This document shows, piece by piece, positions 1 to 9,006 of a stretch of 64,000 bases of DNA. The number at the start of each line of letters is the position of its first letter. Within the stretch, counting starts at the first letter, position 1. The position numbers and the translations under genes are program-made. The DNA is from Polyangiaceae bacterium. GTDB taxonomy: Bacteria > Myxococcota_A > Polyangia > Polyangiales > Polyangiaceae. The stretch is taken from positions 1 to 64,000 of the forward strand of contig JAICTZ010000032.1 of the NCBI GenBank assembly GCA_025936115.1, read 5' to 3'. The notes under the pieces are model-generated. The model searched no databases and was not told the origin of the DNA. It worked only from the letters and a program-made list of their open reading frames with translations.

Positions 1-364
1 CGGCCTACTGCACGGTGGTCTTTTTCCCTCTCCTCCCTCTTCTCCACAACCCCCACATCTTTTCAGTCTCCCCCCAGACCCCCCTCCTCCCGACGACGAC
101 GTATGTGCTCGCTTCACGCGAGACATACAAGGCCGGCGCATCGTGGCTCGCAGGTCGGCCTCGTCGCCGCGCTCGTGTGCGGCAATGGGAAGCCCCTGCC
201 GCGGACTTATTTTGGGGTTGATGGGAGCACGGCGACCTCGCTCAAAGTCCAGCGTCTGTTGCCGAACACTGACCCACAACGCGCCGGTCTCGCCGGTTTT
301 TCACGTGGCTCTTGGTCAGTAGTGCCGATCGCGATCTGGTCTTCCAAGATCGCCCAAGTTGAGG
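1..364. other. Gene-free left edge with a hairpin and a pyrimidine tract
   Basis: I see no convincing gene here; the short open frames lack family features and lie in mixed frames. Positions about 20-95 are strongly C/T-rich on the + strand. Positions 101-128 form a clear hairpin: GTATGT (101-106), a bulged G, CTCGC, loop TTCAC, GCGAG, ACATAC (123-128). Near 285-306 a short CCGG-tctcg-CCGG is followed by TTTTT, a weak terminator candidate for a + transcript entering from outside the window. At 328-350 GCGATCT is mirrored by AGATCGC, just beyond the end of the minus-strand gene at 365. Confidence 0.4.
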
Positions 365-901
365 CTAGTACGCCGCGAGCATGGCGCGCGCCACCTCGGC
401 CGCTTTCGCACGCCCGGCGAGCTTTTCCACGAGCGCGAGCGCGAATTCGAGCGCCGTACCGGGGCCGCGGCTCGTGATGATTGAACCATCAACGACCACG
501 CGCTCCTCGACTTGCTCGGCGCTCGGCAAAAGGTTCCCCGGGTAGACGGTCGCCCGCTTGCCGGCGAGCACGCCCGCGGCTTCGAGCGCGATCGGCGCCG
601 CGCACACGGCCGCGACGAGCCGTCCCTCGCCCGCCAGGCGTCGCACGACCGCCTTGACTCGCTCGTCGTCGCGGAGTCGCTGGGCGGCGGGACCCCCCGG
701 CAGCACCACGGCGTCGAACACCTCGCCCTGAACGGCGTCGAAAGAAGCGTCGGCTTCGAGGCGAATCGCGTGCGAGCCCCTGACGGGACTGTCTCCGAGC
801 GCCGCGACCGTCACCGCGACGCCCGCGCGCCGCAGCACGTCGATGATCGTCACTGCCTCGAGCTCCTCGAAGCCGTCGGCGAGCGGAACCAGCGCCTTCA
901 T
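365..901 (-). CDS. DJ-1/PfpI family protein (YajL/ThiJ-like)
   Basis: A 178-residue single-domain DJ-1/PfpI protein, the usual length for YajL/DJ-1. The start MKALVPLADGFEELEAV carries the conserved acidic segment, with Glu15 matching the DJ-1 glutamate. Cys100 in VAAVCAAP is the nucleophile-elbow cysteine, preceded by the VLPGG turn near residue 67. Family members act as chaperones, glyoxalase/deglycase-type enzymes or redox sensors in the cytoplasm; the substrate cannot be told from sequence. I chose the ATG at 901 because it overlaps the stop of the upstream lipoprotein gene as ATGA (898-901), the arrangement of translational coupling; an in-frame ATG also exists at 916. Confidence 0.88.
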   Translation of the reverse strand: MKALVPLADGFEELEAVTIIDVLRRAGVAVTVAALGDSPVRGSHAIRLEADASFDAVQGEVFDAVVLPGGPAAQRLRDDERVKAVVRRLAGEGRLVAAVCAAPIALEAAGVLAGKRATVYPGNLLPSAEQVEERVVVDGSIITSRGPGTALEFALALVEKLAGRAKAAEVARAMLAAY

Positions 902-2337
902 GGCTGAAGCTTGCATTCTAGCACTCCGAGCTCGACGGCTCGGCCGCGGCCGCGGCTCACGAAGAGCTTCTTGTCGGCCGCCGCGAGTAAGTCCGCGCCC
1001 CGCAGCAAGCGATCACCCACGAGCGCCGCGAGTCCGAGCCCCGTGGGCGCGAGCACGCCGACGCGCGTCCCCTCGCTCGCGCTCTCGAGCGCCACCCAAA
1101 CGTCACCGCCCGGCTTGGGATCGGCGAGCAGCGACGGCAGACCGGCGCTGAGCTCTTCGTCCTCGACTTTCGCGCGCTGTACGGCGCCGTCGAGCCCCAC
1201 GCGCGCGAGCTCGGGCGGGCCGCTCTCGACGCCGGGTGCCGCGTCGTCCTCGCGCCAGGTGAGCGAGAGCGCCGCGTCGGGCAGTAGCGCCGCCGAAAAT
1301 CCGACGACGTGCGCCCGCGAACCCGAGACGGCCCGCGGAATGCCCGCGGGTTTCCCGTTTGCGTCGAGCGAGAGCACCATGAGCGCACGCGGGCCCACGT
1401 CGACGAGCCGCTCGGGGCCGTCGGCCGCGCCCGACTCCGGCCCGGCGTCGCGCCCGTTCGCGTGAGGCGCGTTCGTTTCGTGCTTACCGGCGTCGTGCGG
1501 GACGGCATCGTGCACGCCTGCGTCGGCGTGCGCGGGCGACGCCGCCTGTTCCGACACCCACGCGAGCCAAAAGCCGCCCGGGCGCGCGACGAGCACCGGC
1601 GATTCGGCGTCGTCGGTGCCTTTGAGCTCGTCGCCCGGCGCCGTGCCGGACAGCTTGTCGGGTTTGACGGCGAGCGTCTTGAGGACGGCGCCGTGCTTGC
1701 CGCGCGCGGCCCAGACGAGGAGCGCGCCGTGCTCGCCCGCGGCAAAGGCTGCGCCTGCGTCGTGCTCCACGCCCGTGATCGAAAGCTCGCCGTGCGGCTT
1801 GTCCGCGCCCGCGTCGACCGCCGAGACACGCAGCATGCCGCCCCCGGCGTCCATGTCCGCGACCGCGACGAGCAACGTGCCGTCCTGTCCCGTGACGAGC
1901 GGCGGATCAACGTCGCCGTGCACTGCGCCGAGCCCGACGCGCCGCCCAGGCGACCCGTCGAGCGGCACGAGCGCCAGGAATGCTTCGGTCGCAGCGCGGT
2001 GCGTGTTCAGACCGCCGGCCGCAAAATCGTTGCCGAGCACGAACCCCGAGTCGACGCGCGTCGCGAACGGCTGGAGCGCCTCTTCGTCGTCGGCGTCGTC
2101 CGTCTCGGGATCGGCGCCCGGCTCGCGGGCGGGCCGATCCACCTCACCCACGACGAGCGACGTCCCCGTGCCGAGCGCCCGGCAATGCTCCGGCGCCGCG
2201 GGCACGACCGGCGCGCTCGAAGCCGACGTGCTCGGCACGGCGTTCGGCTTCGGTTTCGCCTTGCAGCCGAAAATCAGGAGCCCGGCGCCGAGTCCCAGAG
2301 TGACCCGACGGCCGAACGACAAAGCGGCGTACGGCAT
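898..2337 (-). CDS. Large lipoprotein of unknown function
   Basis: A 479-residue protein with a short N-terminal hydrophobic stretch ending in LIFGC (Cys25), read as a lipoprotein signal peptide, followed by a Lys/Pro/Ser/Ala linker. The rest is rich in Asp, Ala and Gly, with a His/Asp/Ala-rich low-complexity insert around residues 270-300 and short beta-strand-like segments with recurring LVxG and LWV patterns that would suit a beta-propeller; that fold is only a guess. I do not recognise a family. It lies divergent from plsB across 84 bp and its stop overlaps the start of the DJ-1 gene, so the two are probably co-transcribed. Confidence 0.7.
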   Translation of the reverse strand: MPYAALSFGRRVTLGLGAGLLIFGCKAKPKPNAVPSTSASSAPVVPAAPEHCRALGTGTSLVVGEVDRPAREPGADPETDDADDEEALQPFATRVDSGFVLGNDFAAGGLNTHRAATEAFLALVPLDGSPGRRVGLGAVHGDVDPPLVTGQDGTLLVAVADMDAGGGMLRVSAVDAGADKPHGELSITGVEHDAGAAFAAGEHGALLVWAARGKHGAVLKTLAVKPDKLSGTAPGDELKGTDDAESPVLVARPGGFWLAWVSEQAASPAHADAGVHDAVPHDAGKHETNAPHANGRDAGPESGAADGPERLVDVGPRALMVLSLDANGKPAGIPRAVSGSRAHVVGFSAALLPDAALSLTWREDDAAPGVESGPPELARVGLDGAVQRAKVEDEELSAGLPSLLADPKPGGDVWVALESASEGTRVGVLAPTGLGLAALVGDRLLRGADLLAAADKKLFVSRGRGRAVELGVLECKLQP

Positions 2338-2421
2338 CTGTCCCGGTGGTACCGCACGCCGGCAGAGTCGCGCAAGGTGGTAGGCTTCGGCCGACCCGTC
2401 CGCCCCCGAACCGCTACTTGA

Positions 2422-5040
2422 ATGTCAGACCGCGAGCTTACTCGCACGTACGAACCGAACCCGGTGCTTCGCGCCGTCTACCGGCCTTTCTTCGACAAGA
2501 TCCAAGTCGATGAAGCGTGGGTTGCCGCGGTGCGCGATCTCGCCGCCCGCGGTTCCGTCGTTTACGTGCTCCGAAACCTCAACTTCATCGACTTTTTGGC
2601 GCTCGACTATTTGACGAAGCGCTACGGCCTGCCGCGCATCCGGTTCGTGAACGATCTCAGGCTTTGGATCCTGAACCCGCTCGGCAAAGGCTGGTTGAAC
2701 GCCCTCTTTCCGAAGCCCATCACGGCACGGGAGGAGCTCGAGGACGCGCTCTCGCACGGCGGTTCGGCGGCGCTGTTCTTGAAGCGGCCGCCCGGAGTGT
2801 TCGACGCGGTCGCGACGGGCCGCACCTCGAACGTGCGCGGTCGCACGGAGGGCGACGACCTCGTGCGCACGCTGTTCGGCATGCAAGCGCGCGCCGAGCG
2901 GCCGATCTTCCTCGTGCCGCAAGTGTTCGTGTGGTCGCGCTTTCCCGACACGCGCGGCACCGAGCCCTTCGATTTCTTGCTGGGCCCGCGCGAATGGCCG
3001 AGCCCGGCGCGCACGATCGCGCAGTTTTTCTACAACTATCGGCACGTCGAGCTGAAGCTCGGCGAGCCGCTCGATCTCAAGGCGTTCCTCGCGGGCGCGA
3101 ACGGCCTCTCCGAGACGACGCGCGTCCGGCGCCTCACCTACGCCGTGCTGCGCCGGCTCGAGCGGGAGCGGCGCAGCGTGATCGGCCCGGCCGAAAAAGC
3201 GCCCGAGCGCGTGCGACAGGAAATCGTGAGAAACCCGCGGCTGCGCGCCGTGATCGACGACCTCGTCGACGAGCGTAACAGCCGCTACGCGCTCGAGATC
3301 CGCGCGCACGAGATGCTGCGCGAGCTCCAAGCGACGCCCGAGCGCACGACGATCAAGGGCCTCGAGGTGCTGTTCGACCGAGTCTTTCAACGCATCTACG
3401 CGGGCGTCGAGTGGGAGAAGTCGGACATCGATCGGCTGCGCCACGCCGCGCGCGACGGCACGCTCGTGCTCTTGCCGAGCCACAAGAGCCACGTCGACTA
3501 CTTGATTCTGAGCTACGTCTTCAACCAGCAGAACCTGCCGCTGCCGCTCATCGCCGCAGGCGATAACCTCAACTTCTTTCCCGTGGGCGGGATTTTCCGG
3601 CGTGGCGGCGCGTTCTTCATTCGGCGCGCGTTTCGCGGCGACCGGTTGTACGCGGCCGTGGTCGACGCGTACGTGCGCCGTCTCTTGCGCGACGGCTACC
3701 CCATCGAGCTCTTCATGGAGGGCGGACGCAGCCGTACCGGCAAGCTCTTGCCGCCGAAATTCGGGCTGCTCAGCATGGTGATCGACGCGGCGCTCTCCGT
3801 GAGCGAGCGCCCGACGCTGTTTGCGCCCGTCAGCATCGGTTACGAGCAGGTGATCGAGGCGAAGAGCTACGAACGCGAGCTCTCCGGCGGTGAAAAAGCC
3901 AAGGAGGACGCTGCGGGCCTCTTGAAATCACGCGATTTGTTGCGTCATCGCTACGGCCGCATCAGCATGCAAGTAGGTCAAATCCTGACGCTGCAAGAAA
4001 TCTCCGCCGAGCTCGGTATCCGCCTCGAAGGCCCGCTCCCGCCGGCCAAACGCCGCGCCATCGTCACGCGTCTCGGCAATCGCGTGATGGACGAGATCAA
4101 TCGCGTCACGGCGGTGACGCCCGGCTCGCTCACGGCGCTCGTCCTCTTGACCCATCGCCAGCGCGGCCTCTCGCACGAGGACCTGCTCGCCCGCGCCGAA
4201 CGCGTGCTCGGCGTCCTCACGCGCATGGGCGCCCGCACGAGCCCGGCGCTGCGCACCGAGACCGGCGCGCTGCGCCGCGATTCGATCCGCGAAGCCGTGC
4301 AGATGTTCGCCGACACCGAGCTCGTGAGGATTCACCTGCCCGCTCAGGGGGCGGACGGCCGCCGTTCCGACGGCGTTGCGGGACCGGGCGCTCACTACGT
4401 CGTCGAGGAGGAGAAGCGGCTCTCGCTCGATACGTCGAAGAACGCCATCATCCACTTCTTCGTCGAGCGCGCGCTCGTGGCGCTCGCGCTCTTGAGCTCC
4501 GACGACTCCACGACCGACGCCGTGCGCGAGCGCGTGCGCGCGCTGTCGCGGCTGTTCAAGCTCGAATTCCGCTTCCGCGCCGACCAGCCGTTCGAAGCGA
4601 TCTTCGAGGACACGCGCCGCAGCATGGCCGAGGCGCTCGAAATCGAGACGCGTGACGGCCGCTACGTGCCTGGCCCCGGTCACGACGGCTCGAGCGGACG
4701 CGACTGGCTCGAGCTCTACGCGAGCATCCTCGTGAGCTTCGTCGAAGCGTACCGAATCGCGGCCCGCGGCCTGCTCGCGCTCGAGCGCGGCCCGCTCGGC
4801 GAAAAGGAGCTCGTCAAAAAGACGCTCGCGCTCGGCAACGAGATGTTCCTGGCGGGCGAAATCGAGCGACGCGAGGCCGTGAGCAAGCCCACGCTGCGAA
4901 ACGCGCTACAAGCCTTTGCCGAGCAAGGTTTCGTGCTGAACCGCGACAACTACCTGCTTGCCCCCGACTACGCGGGGCCGGAGGCCGTGCGCGGCATCGA
5001 GGCGCAGATCGCGAGCTACTTGCCGCGGGGGAGCACATGA
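2422..5040 (+). CDS. plsB: Glycerol-3-phosphate 1-O-acyltransferase
   Basis: An 872-residue PlsB-type acyltransferase, slightly longer than the roughly 800 usual in Gammaproteobacteria. It transfers an acyl group to sn-1 of glycerol 3-phosphate, the first step of phospholipid synthesis at the inner membrane. The catalytic HxxxxD motif is HKSHVD at residues 354-359, followed by the GGIFRRGGAFFIRR block and the FMEGGRSRTGK glycerol-phosphate-binding block near residue 432. The N-terminal 300 residues contain a PlsB-like LRNLNFIDFLALDYL segment, and the long C-terminal region is helical as in the family. The ATG at 2422 is the first good start after the divergent lipoprotein promoter region. The stop overlaps the next start as ATGA. 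Confidence 0.93.
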   Translation: MSDRELTRTYEPNPVLRAVYRPFFDKIQVDEAWVAAVRDLAARGSVVYVLRNLNFIDFLALDYLTKRYGLPRIRFVNDLRLWILNPLGKGWLNALFPKPITAREELEDALSHGGSAALFLKRPPGVFDAVATGRTSNVRGRTEGDDLVRTLFGMQARAERPIFLVPQVFVWSRFPDTRGTEPFDFLLGPREWPSPARTIAQFFYNYRHVELKLGEPLDLKAFLAGANGLSETTRVRRLTYAVLRRLERERRSVIGPAEKAPERVRQEIVRNPRLRAVIDDLVDERNSRYALEIRAHEMLRELQATPERTTIKGLEVLFDRVFQRIYAGVEWEKSDIDRLRHAARDGTLVLLPSHKSHVDYLILSYVFNQQNLPLPLIAAGDNLNFFPVGGIFRRGGAFFIRRAFRGDRLYAAVVDAYVRRLLRDGYPIELFMEGGRSRTGKLLPPKFGLLSMVIDAALSVSERPTLFAPVSIGYEQVIEAKSYERELSGGEKAKEDAAGLLKSRDLLRHRYGRISMQVGQILTLQEISAELGIRLEGPLPPAKRRAIVTRLGNRVMDEINRVTAVTPGSLTALVLLTHRQRGLSHEDLLARAERVLGVLTRMGARTSPALRTETGALRRDSIREAVQMFADTELVRIHLPAQGADGRRSDGVAGPGAHYVVEEEKRLSLDTSKNAIIHFFVERALVALALLSSDDSTTDAVRERVRALSRLFKLEFRFRADQPFEAIFEDTRRSMAEALEIETRDGRYVPGPGHDGSSGRDWLELYASILVSFVEAYRIAARGLLALERGPLGEKELVKKTLALGNEMFLAGEIERREAVSKPTLRNALQAFAEQGFVLNRDNYLLAPDYAGPEAVRGIEAQIASYLPRGST

Positions 5041-6008
5041 GCACCCTGCTCGAGCGCTCCACTCCCGCGCTAGCCGTTCTTTCGCTGCTCGCGAGCGGCT
5101 GCCTCTCGACCCCCTCACCGCTCGCGCCGAGCTTTCACGGCACGATCGGCGCGCCGAACCACGGCGTCCAAACCGACGCCGTCGAGTTGCCGGCGTCCGG
5201 GCCCGGCTTCGTGCGCTTCCGCCCGCAGGGCACGCACCATTTCGGCCGGCCGCGCTTGGTCGGCGTGCTCACGCGCGTGGCACGCGAGCTCGCCGAGAGC
5301 GATCCCGGCGCGCCGCCGCTCGTGATCGGCGATCTTTCGGCCAAATACGGCGGCAAAATCGACGGTCACCAATCGCACCGTACCGGGCGCGACGTCGATA
5401 TCATCTTCCAGTATCTGACGCCTTCGGGGGCGCGCGTGATCGCGCCAGGCTTCATCCGCGTCGGAGCCGACGGCCTCGCGCGTAACCCCGATGACGGGCG
5501 CGTCTTGCGCTTCGACGTCGAACACGAGTGGCGGCTCGTCAAGGCCCTCGTGACGGCGCCGGAAATCGGCGTGCAGTTCATGTTCGCGAGCCGCAACGTC
5601 GAAGCGCTGCTCATCGACTACGCGCTCGCTCGCGGCGAGCCGCTCGACCTCGTGCTGCACGCCCAAAGCGTGATGTGGCAACCCGGCGACAGCATGGCGC
5701 ACGACGATCACATTCACTTGCGCATCGCCTGCAGTGTCGACGAGATACTCGCGGGATGCACCGGCGGTGGGCCGTACTGGGACTGGCTGCCGCCGCTGCC
5801 CTCGCCGGTCCCACTCGACGACGGCAAGCTCGCGCTGCTCATCGCCGAGGATCCGCCGCTGTCGCCGCTGCCGTTCGCGACCGAAAACGGCGTCGCCGCG
5901 GCCGGGCTCGGCGTGACGCCGGCCGCGCTCCTGAGCTCGGGCCAGAGCTCGGCAGGCGCGAAATCGGGGCTCGACAAGCAGCGCGACCCGGCGCACGACG
6001 GCGAGTGA
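5037..6008 (+). CDS. mepA: Penicillin-insensitive murein endopeptidase (MepA-like lipoprotein)
   Basis: A 323-residue M74/LAS-type metallopeptidase that would cut D-Ala-meso-DAP cross-links in peptidoglycan. An N-terminal signal ending in LASGC (Cys22) makes it a probable lipoprotein, unlike the soluble periplasmic enzyme of E. coli. The zinc motifs are visible: HRTGRDVD at residues 114-121 (H-x6-D) and DDHIHLR with the HxH pair at 225/227, preceded by a family-typical THHFGRP segment near residue 66. The C-terminal 80 residues are Pro/Ala/Ser-rich and probably disordered. The start overlaps the plsB stop (ATGA, 5037-5040) and its own stop overlaps the methyltransferase GTG, so the three genes are likely one operon. 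Confidence 0.9.
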   Translation: MSTLLERSTPALAVLSLLASGCLSTPSPLAPSFHGTIGAPNHGVQTDAVELPASGPGFVRFRPQGTHHFGRPRLVGVLTRVARELAESDPGAPPLVIGDLSAKYGGKIDGHQSHRTGRDVDIIFQYLTPSGARVIAPGFIRVGADGLARNPDDGRVLRFDVEHEWRLVKALVTAPEIGVQFMFASRNVEALLIDYALARGEPLDLVLHAQSVMWQPGDSMAHDDHIHLRIACSVDEILAGCTGGGPYWDWLPPLPSPVPLDDGKLALLIAEDPPLSPLPFATENGVAAAGLGVTPAALLSSGQSSAGAKSGLDKQRDPAHDGE

Positions 6009-6895
6009 CGCGCCATGCGGCGCTCGCGACGCCAGGCACGCGCCGAGGCGAGCTCGCTCTCGGCGATTGCTTGACGCTCTTGCCCGAGCTCGCGCAAAAA
6101 CGCCCGTTCGATCTCGTCTACGTCGATCCGCCGTTCGACACGCGCGCCCATCACGGCGTGCGCGACGGTCGCGGAGAGCGCGCGCGCGGCGAACGCGCTT
6201 ACCGGGACAGCTGGGGCGGCGTCGACGCCTTTCTTGCCATGCTCGAGCCGCGACTCGCCGCCGTGCGCGATACCATGAGCGAGCGCGCGAGCCTATTTTT
6301 GCACCTCGATCATCGCACGGTGCACGAAGCCAAAGTGCTCGCCGACGGCGTCTTCGGTCGCGGCGCCTTTCAGGGAGAAATCGTGTGGATCCCGGGTAAC
6401 GGCGCGCGGCGACGCGGCGGCCCGAGCGTGACCCACCAAACCATCCTGGTTTACGCGCGGGGCAGCCAGATGATCTGGAACGACGACGACCCAGCCTTAC
6501 GCGAACCCTACGCCGAAACGAGCCAGCGGATGCACTTCGGCAAGCGCGACGCGAGCGGCCGTCAGTATCGGGAGCGGGTGATCGCCGGCAAATCGTACCG
6601 CTATTACGCCGACATTGGCCGGCGGCGCGGCAGCGTTTGGAGCGACTGCCCGTCCATGCGCGCCAACACGCCGCTGCTCGGTGAGGCCACGGGCTACCCC
6701 ACCCAGAAACCCGAAGCCCTGCTCGAACGCATCATCCGAGCAGCGTCCCTGCCAGAGAGCCGCGTGCTCGACCCCATGTGCGGCTCGGGCACGACGCTCG
6801 CCGTCGCGGCCCGCCTCGGCCGCGCCTGGACGGGCATCGACGTGAGCCCCGTCGCGATCCGCATCGCCAAAAAGCGGCTTGGGTTCACGGACTGA
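6005..6895 (+). CDS. Orphan site-specific DNA methyltransferase, beta class (N6-adenine or N4-cytosine)
   Basis: A 296-residue SAM-dependent DNA methyltransferase. The catalytic motif DPPF (residues 41-44) comes before the SAM-binding motif DPMCGSGTT (about 256-264), the beta-class order. DPPF favours adenine-N6 methylation over cytosine-N4. The TQKPEALLERII block just before motif I is typical of the N6/N4 methylase family. No restriction endonuclase or specificity subunit lies nearby, so it looks solitary and regulatory or epigenetic rather than part of a restriction system. I chose the GTG at 6005, overlapping the mepA-like stop as GTGA; an upstream extension of the frame would run through mepA codons. 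The target sequence cannot be read from the protein. Confidence 0.85.
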   Translation: MTRHAALATPGTRRGELALGDCLTLLPELAQKRPFDLVYVDPPFDTRAHHGVRDGRGERARGERAYRDSWGGVDAFLAMLEPRLAAVRDTMSERASLFLHLDHRTVHEAKVLADGVFGRGAFQGEIVWIPGNGARRRGGPSVTHQTILVYARGSQMIWNDDDPALREPYAETSQRMHFGKRDASGRQYRERVIAGKSYRYYADIGRRRGSVWSDCPSMRANTPLLGEATGYPTQKPEALLERIIRAASLPESRVLDPMCGSGTTLAVAARLGRAWTGIDVSPVAIRIAKKRLGFTD

Positions 6896-6903
6896 CGCAC
6901 GGA

Positions 6904-8892
6904 CTACGCGCCTCGAGTCGTCGCAGTTTTCTCGGCGAGCGCCAACTCGACGAAGGCGTCGAGTGCACTCGGATCCGCGAGCGTGTCGCGACTGGCGGCC
7001 TTTTCGACGGGCGTCCCGAGCAGGATGCGTTTGACGGGCACCTCGAGCTTCTTACCGTTCAAGGTGCGGGGGACAGCGCGCACGGCCACGATCGTGTCCG
7101 GCACGTGCCGCGGTGAGAGATCGCGGCGAACGGTCGCTTTGATGCGCCGTTCGAGCTCCGGGTCGAGCAGCGTGCCCGGCGTGAGCACGATGAAGAGCCA
7201 GAGCTTGCCGACGGCGTCGCCCTCGAGCGACCCGGTATCGACGACGAGGCTGTCGGCGATTTCGGGCAGGGCCTCGATCACTCGATAAAATTCGCTCGTC
7301 CCCATCCGCACGCCGCCACGATTGAGCGTCGAATCGGAGCGGCCGTAAATCACGCAGGACCCGCGCTCGGTGAGCTTGATCCAGTCACCGTGACGCCAGA
7401 CTCCGGGGTACGTCGAAAAATAGCTGTCGCGAAAGCGCGCGCCGTCGGTGTCCCCCCAAAACCCGACCGGCATGGAGGGCAGCGGCTCCGTGAGCACGAG
7501 CTCGCCGACCTCGCCCACGACCGCGTGACCGTTCACGTCATACGCTTCGATCTTTGCCCCGAGGCCGCGGCATTGGATCTCGCCCGCGTGAACCGGCAGC
7601 CATGGGCACGAGAGCACGAACGCCGTGCACACGTCCGTTCCGCCGCTCACCGACGCGAGCAAGAGATCGCGCTTCACGGCGTCGTATACCCAGGCGAAGC
7701 CGTCCGCGGGCAGCGGCGCGCCCGTCGTCCCGATCGCTCGGAGCGCTCCGAGCTCATGCCGCTCGCGGGGCACGAGCTTGGCCTTTTTGCACGCCAGCAA
7801 GAACGGCGCGCTCGCGCCGAAGTACGTCACGCCTTCGGCCTCGGCGAGCTTCCACAGCCTGTCCATGCCGGGATGCGCCGGGCTGCCGTCGTAGAGCACG
7901 ACCGTCGCGCCCAGGCAGAGCCCGCTCACGAGGTAGTTCCACATCATCCAGCCGGTCGTCGAATACCAAAAGAAGCGATCGCCCTGACCGAGATCACCGT
8001 GCAGCGCGAGCGCCTTCAAATGTTCGAGCAGGATGCCGCCGTGACCCTGCACGATGGGTTTCGGTAAACCCGTCGTGCCCGACGAGTAGAGGATCCAGAG
8101 CGGGTGTTCGAACGGGACGGGCTCGAACTCGAGGGGACCGCTTTCGGAAGCGAGCGACGAGAACGCGAGCGACGGAACGCCCACGTCGCCGCCGAGCTCG
8201 GGCAAGACGACGAGCGTCGCGCCCGGTAACGCCTGCGCGATGGCGCGCACGTCGGCCGAGCGATCGAAGGTTTTGCCGCCGTAGCGATAACCGTCGACCG
8301 TGACGAACACTTTGGGCTCGATCTGCCGGAAGCGGTCGAGGATGCTCGCCGCGCCGAACTCCGGCGAGCAACTCGAAAAAATCGCGCCGAGGCTCACCGT
8401 CGCGAGGAAGAGCGCCACCGTTTCGGGCCGGTTCGGCAGGAGGGCGGCGACGCGATCCCCGCGGCGAACACCGAGCTTCGCGAGCCCCGTGCGCAGGCGC
8501 GCGACCTCGGCGCGGAGCTCGCCGTACGTGCGTGTTTCGCGCCGGCCGTCCTCGGCGTGAAACACGAGCGCCGGCGCGCCGTCGTCCGCGCGCAGGGCGT
8601 GCTCGGCGTAGTTCAATGTCGCGCCCGGGAACCAGTGTGCCGCGGGCATCGCGCCCTCGAGCACGGCACGCGCCGGCGTGTGAAACCGCACGTCGAAGTA
8701 GGTCGCGAGCAGTCGCCAAAACGAGTCGAGCTCCGTGACAGAGAAGCGCCAGAGCTCCTCGTATGTCGCGAAACGCCGCCCCGCTTCGCGCTCGAGCCAG
8801 GCCGCAAACGCCGACAGCCGGCTCGCCGCGACGCGTTCGCTGCTCGGCTCCCAGAGCAGCGTCCCTTCCGTCACGGGTGCCGTCGCGCTCAT
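6904..8892 (-). CDS. Acetoacetyl-CoA synthetase (acetoacetate-CoA ligase)
   Basis: A 662-residue acyl-CoA synthetase of the ANL superfamily. The adenylation motif YSSGTTGLPKPIVQG and the downstream WYSTTGWMMWNYLVSGL block match acetoacetyl-CoA synthetases, which activate acetoacetate with ATP and CoA; the length also fits that family better than acetyl-CoA synthetases. The YGRSDSTLNRGGVRMG hinge and the C-terminal PRTLNGKKLEVPVK block with the catalytic lysine are intact. The ATG at 8892 is preceded by a good GGGAG ribosome-binding site. It is convergent with the methyltransferase (8 bp apart) and divergent from the oligopeptidase gene. It may feed ketone bodies or polyhydroxybutyrate breakdown products back to central metabolism. 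Confidence 0.9.
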   Translation of the reverse strand: MSATAPVTEGTLLWEPSSERVAASRLSAFAAWLEREAGRRFATYEELWRFSVTELDSFWRLLATYFDVRFHTPARAVLEGAMPAAHWFPGATLNYAEHALRADDGAPALVFHAEDGRRETRTYGELRAEVARLRTGLAKLGVRRGDRVAALLPNRPETVALFLATVSLGAIFSSCSPEFGAASILDRFRQIEPKVFVTVDGYRYGGKTFDRSADVRAIAQALPGATLVVLPELGGDVGVPSLAFSSLASESGPLEFEPVPFEHPLWILYSSGTTGLPKPIVQGHGGILLEHLKALALHGDLGQGDRFFWYSTTGWMMWNYLVSGLCLGATVVLYDGSPAHPGMDRLWKLAEAEGVTYFGASAPFLLACKKAKLVPRERHELGALRAIGTTGAPLPADGFAWVYDAVKRDLLLASVSGGTDVCTAFVLSCPWLPVHAGEIQCRGLGAKIEAYDVNGHAVVGEVGELVLTEPLPSMPVGFWGDTDGARFRDSYFSTYPGVWRHGDWIKLTERGSCVIYGRSDSTLNRGGVRMGTSEFYRVIEALPEIADSLVVDTGSLEGDAVGKLWLFIVLTPGTLLDPELERRIKATVRRDLSPRHVPDTIVAVRAVPRTLNGKKLEVPVKRILLGTPVEKAASRDTLADPSALDAFVELALAEKTATTRGA

Positions 8893-8991
8893 CGTGATCT
8901 CCCTTCGAGGCGTTCCGTTCGCACGAAACGGAAGTCTACCCGATGCAGAGCTCTCGTGACGGGCAAGCGCGAGGCTCGCGAACTCGGGTGC

Positions 8992-8997
8992 TATAGT
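8992..8997 (+). promoter_or_regulatory. Possible -10 element of the oligopeptidase gene
   Basis: TATAGT stands 9 bases before the TTG start at 9007, so a transcript from it would begin at or very near the start codon and be almost leaderless. That fits the lack of a visible ribosome-binding site. I see no good -35 at 16-18 bp spacing, so the call is tentative. Confidence 0.3.
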
Positions 8998-9006
8998 CCG
9001 ACCGCC

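Noticed and set aside
103..477. 124-codon plus-strand frame at the left edge
   Set aside because: Arg/Pro/Ala-rich, no ribosome-binding site or family feature, and it runs into the DJ-1 gene on the other strand.
5528..6004. N-terminal extension of the DNA methyltransferase
   Set aside because: It is the shifted frame of the mepA-like gene and has shadow composition; the coupled GTG at 6005 is sufficient.
8557..9006. N-terminal extension of the oligopeptidase
   Set aside because: It lies inside the divergent acetoacetyl-CoA synthetase gene and is Arg-rich; M3A proteins begin at the NPLLDL segment.
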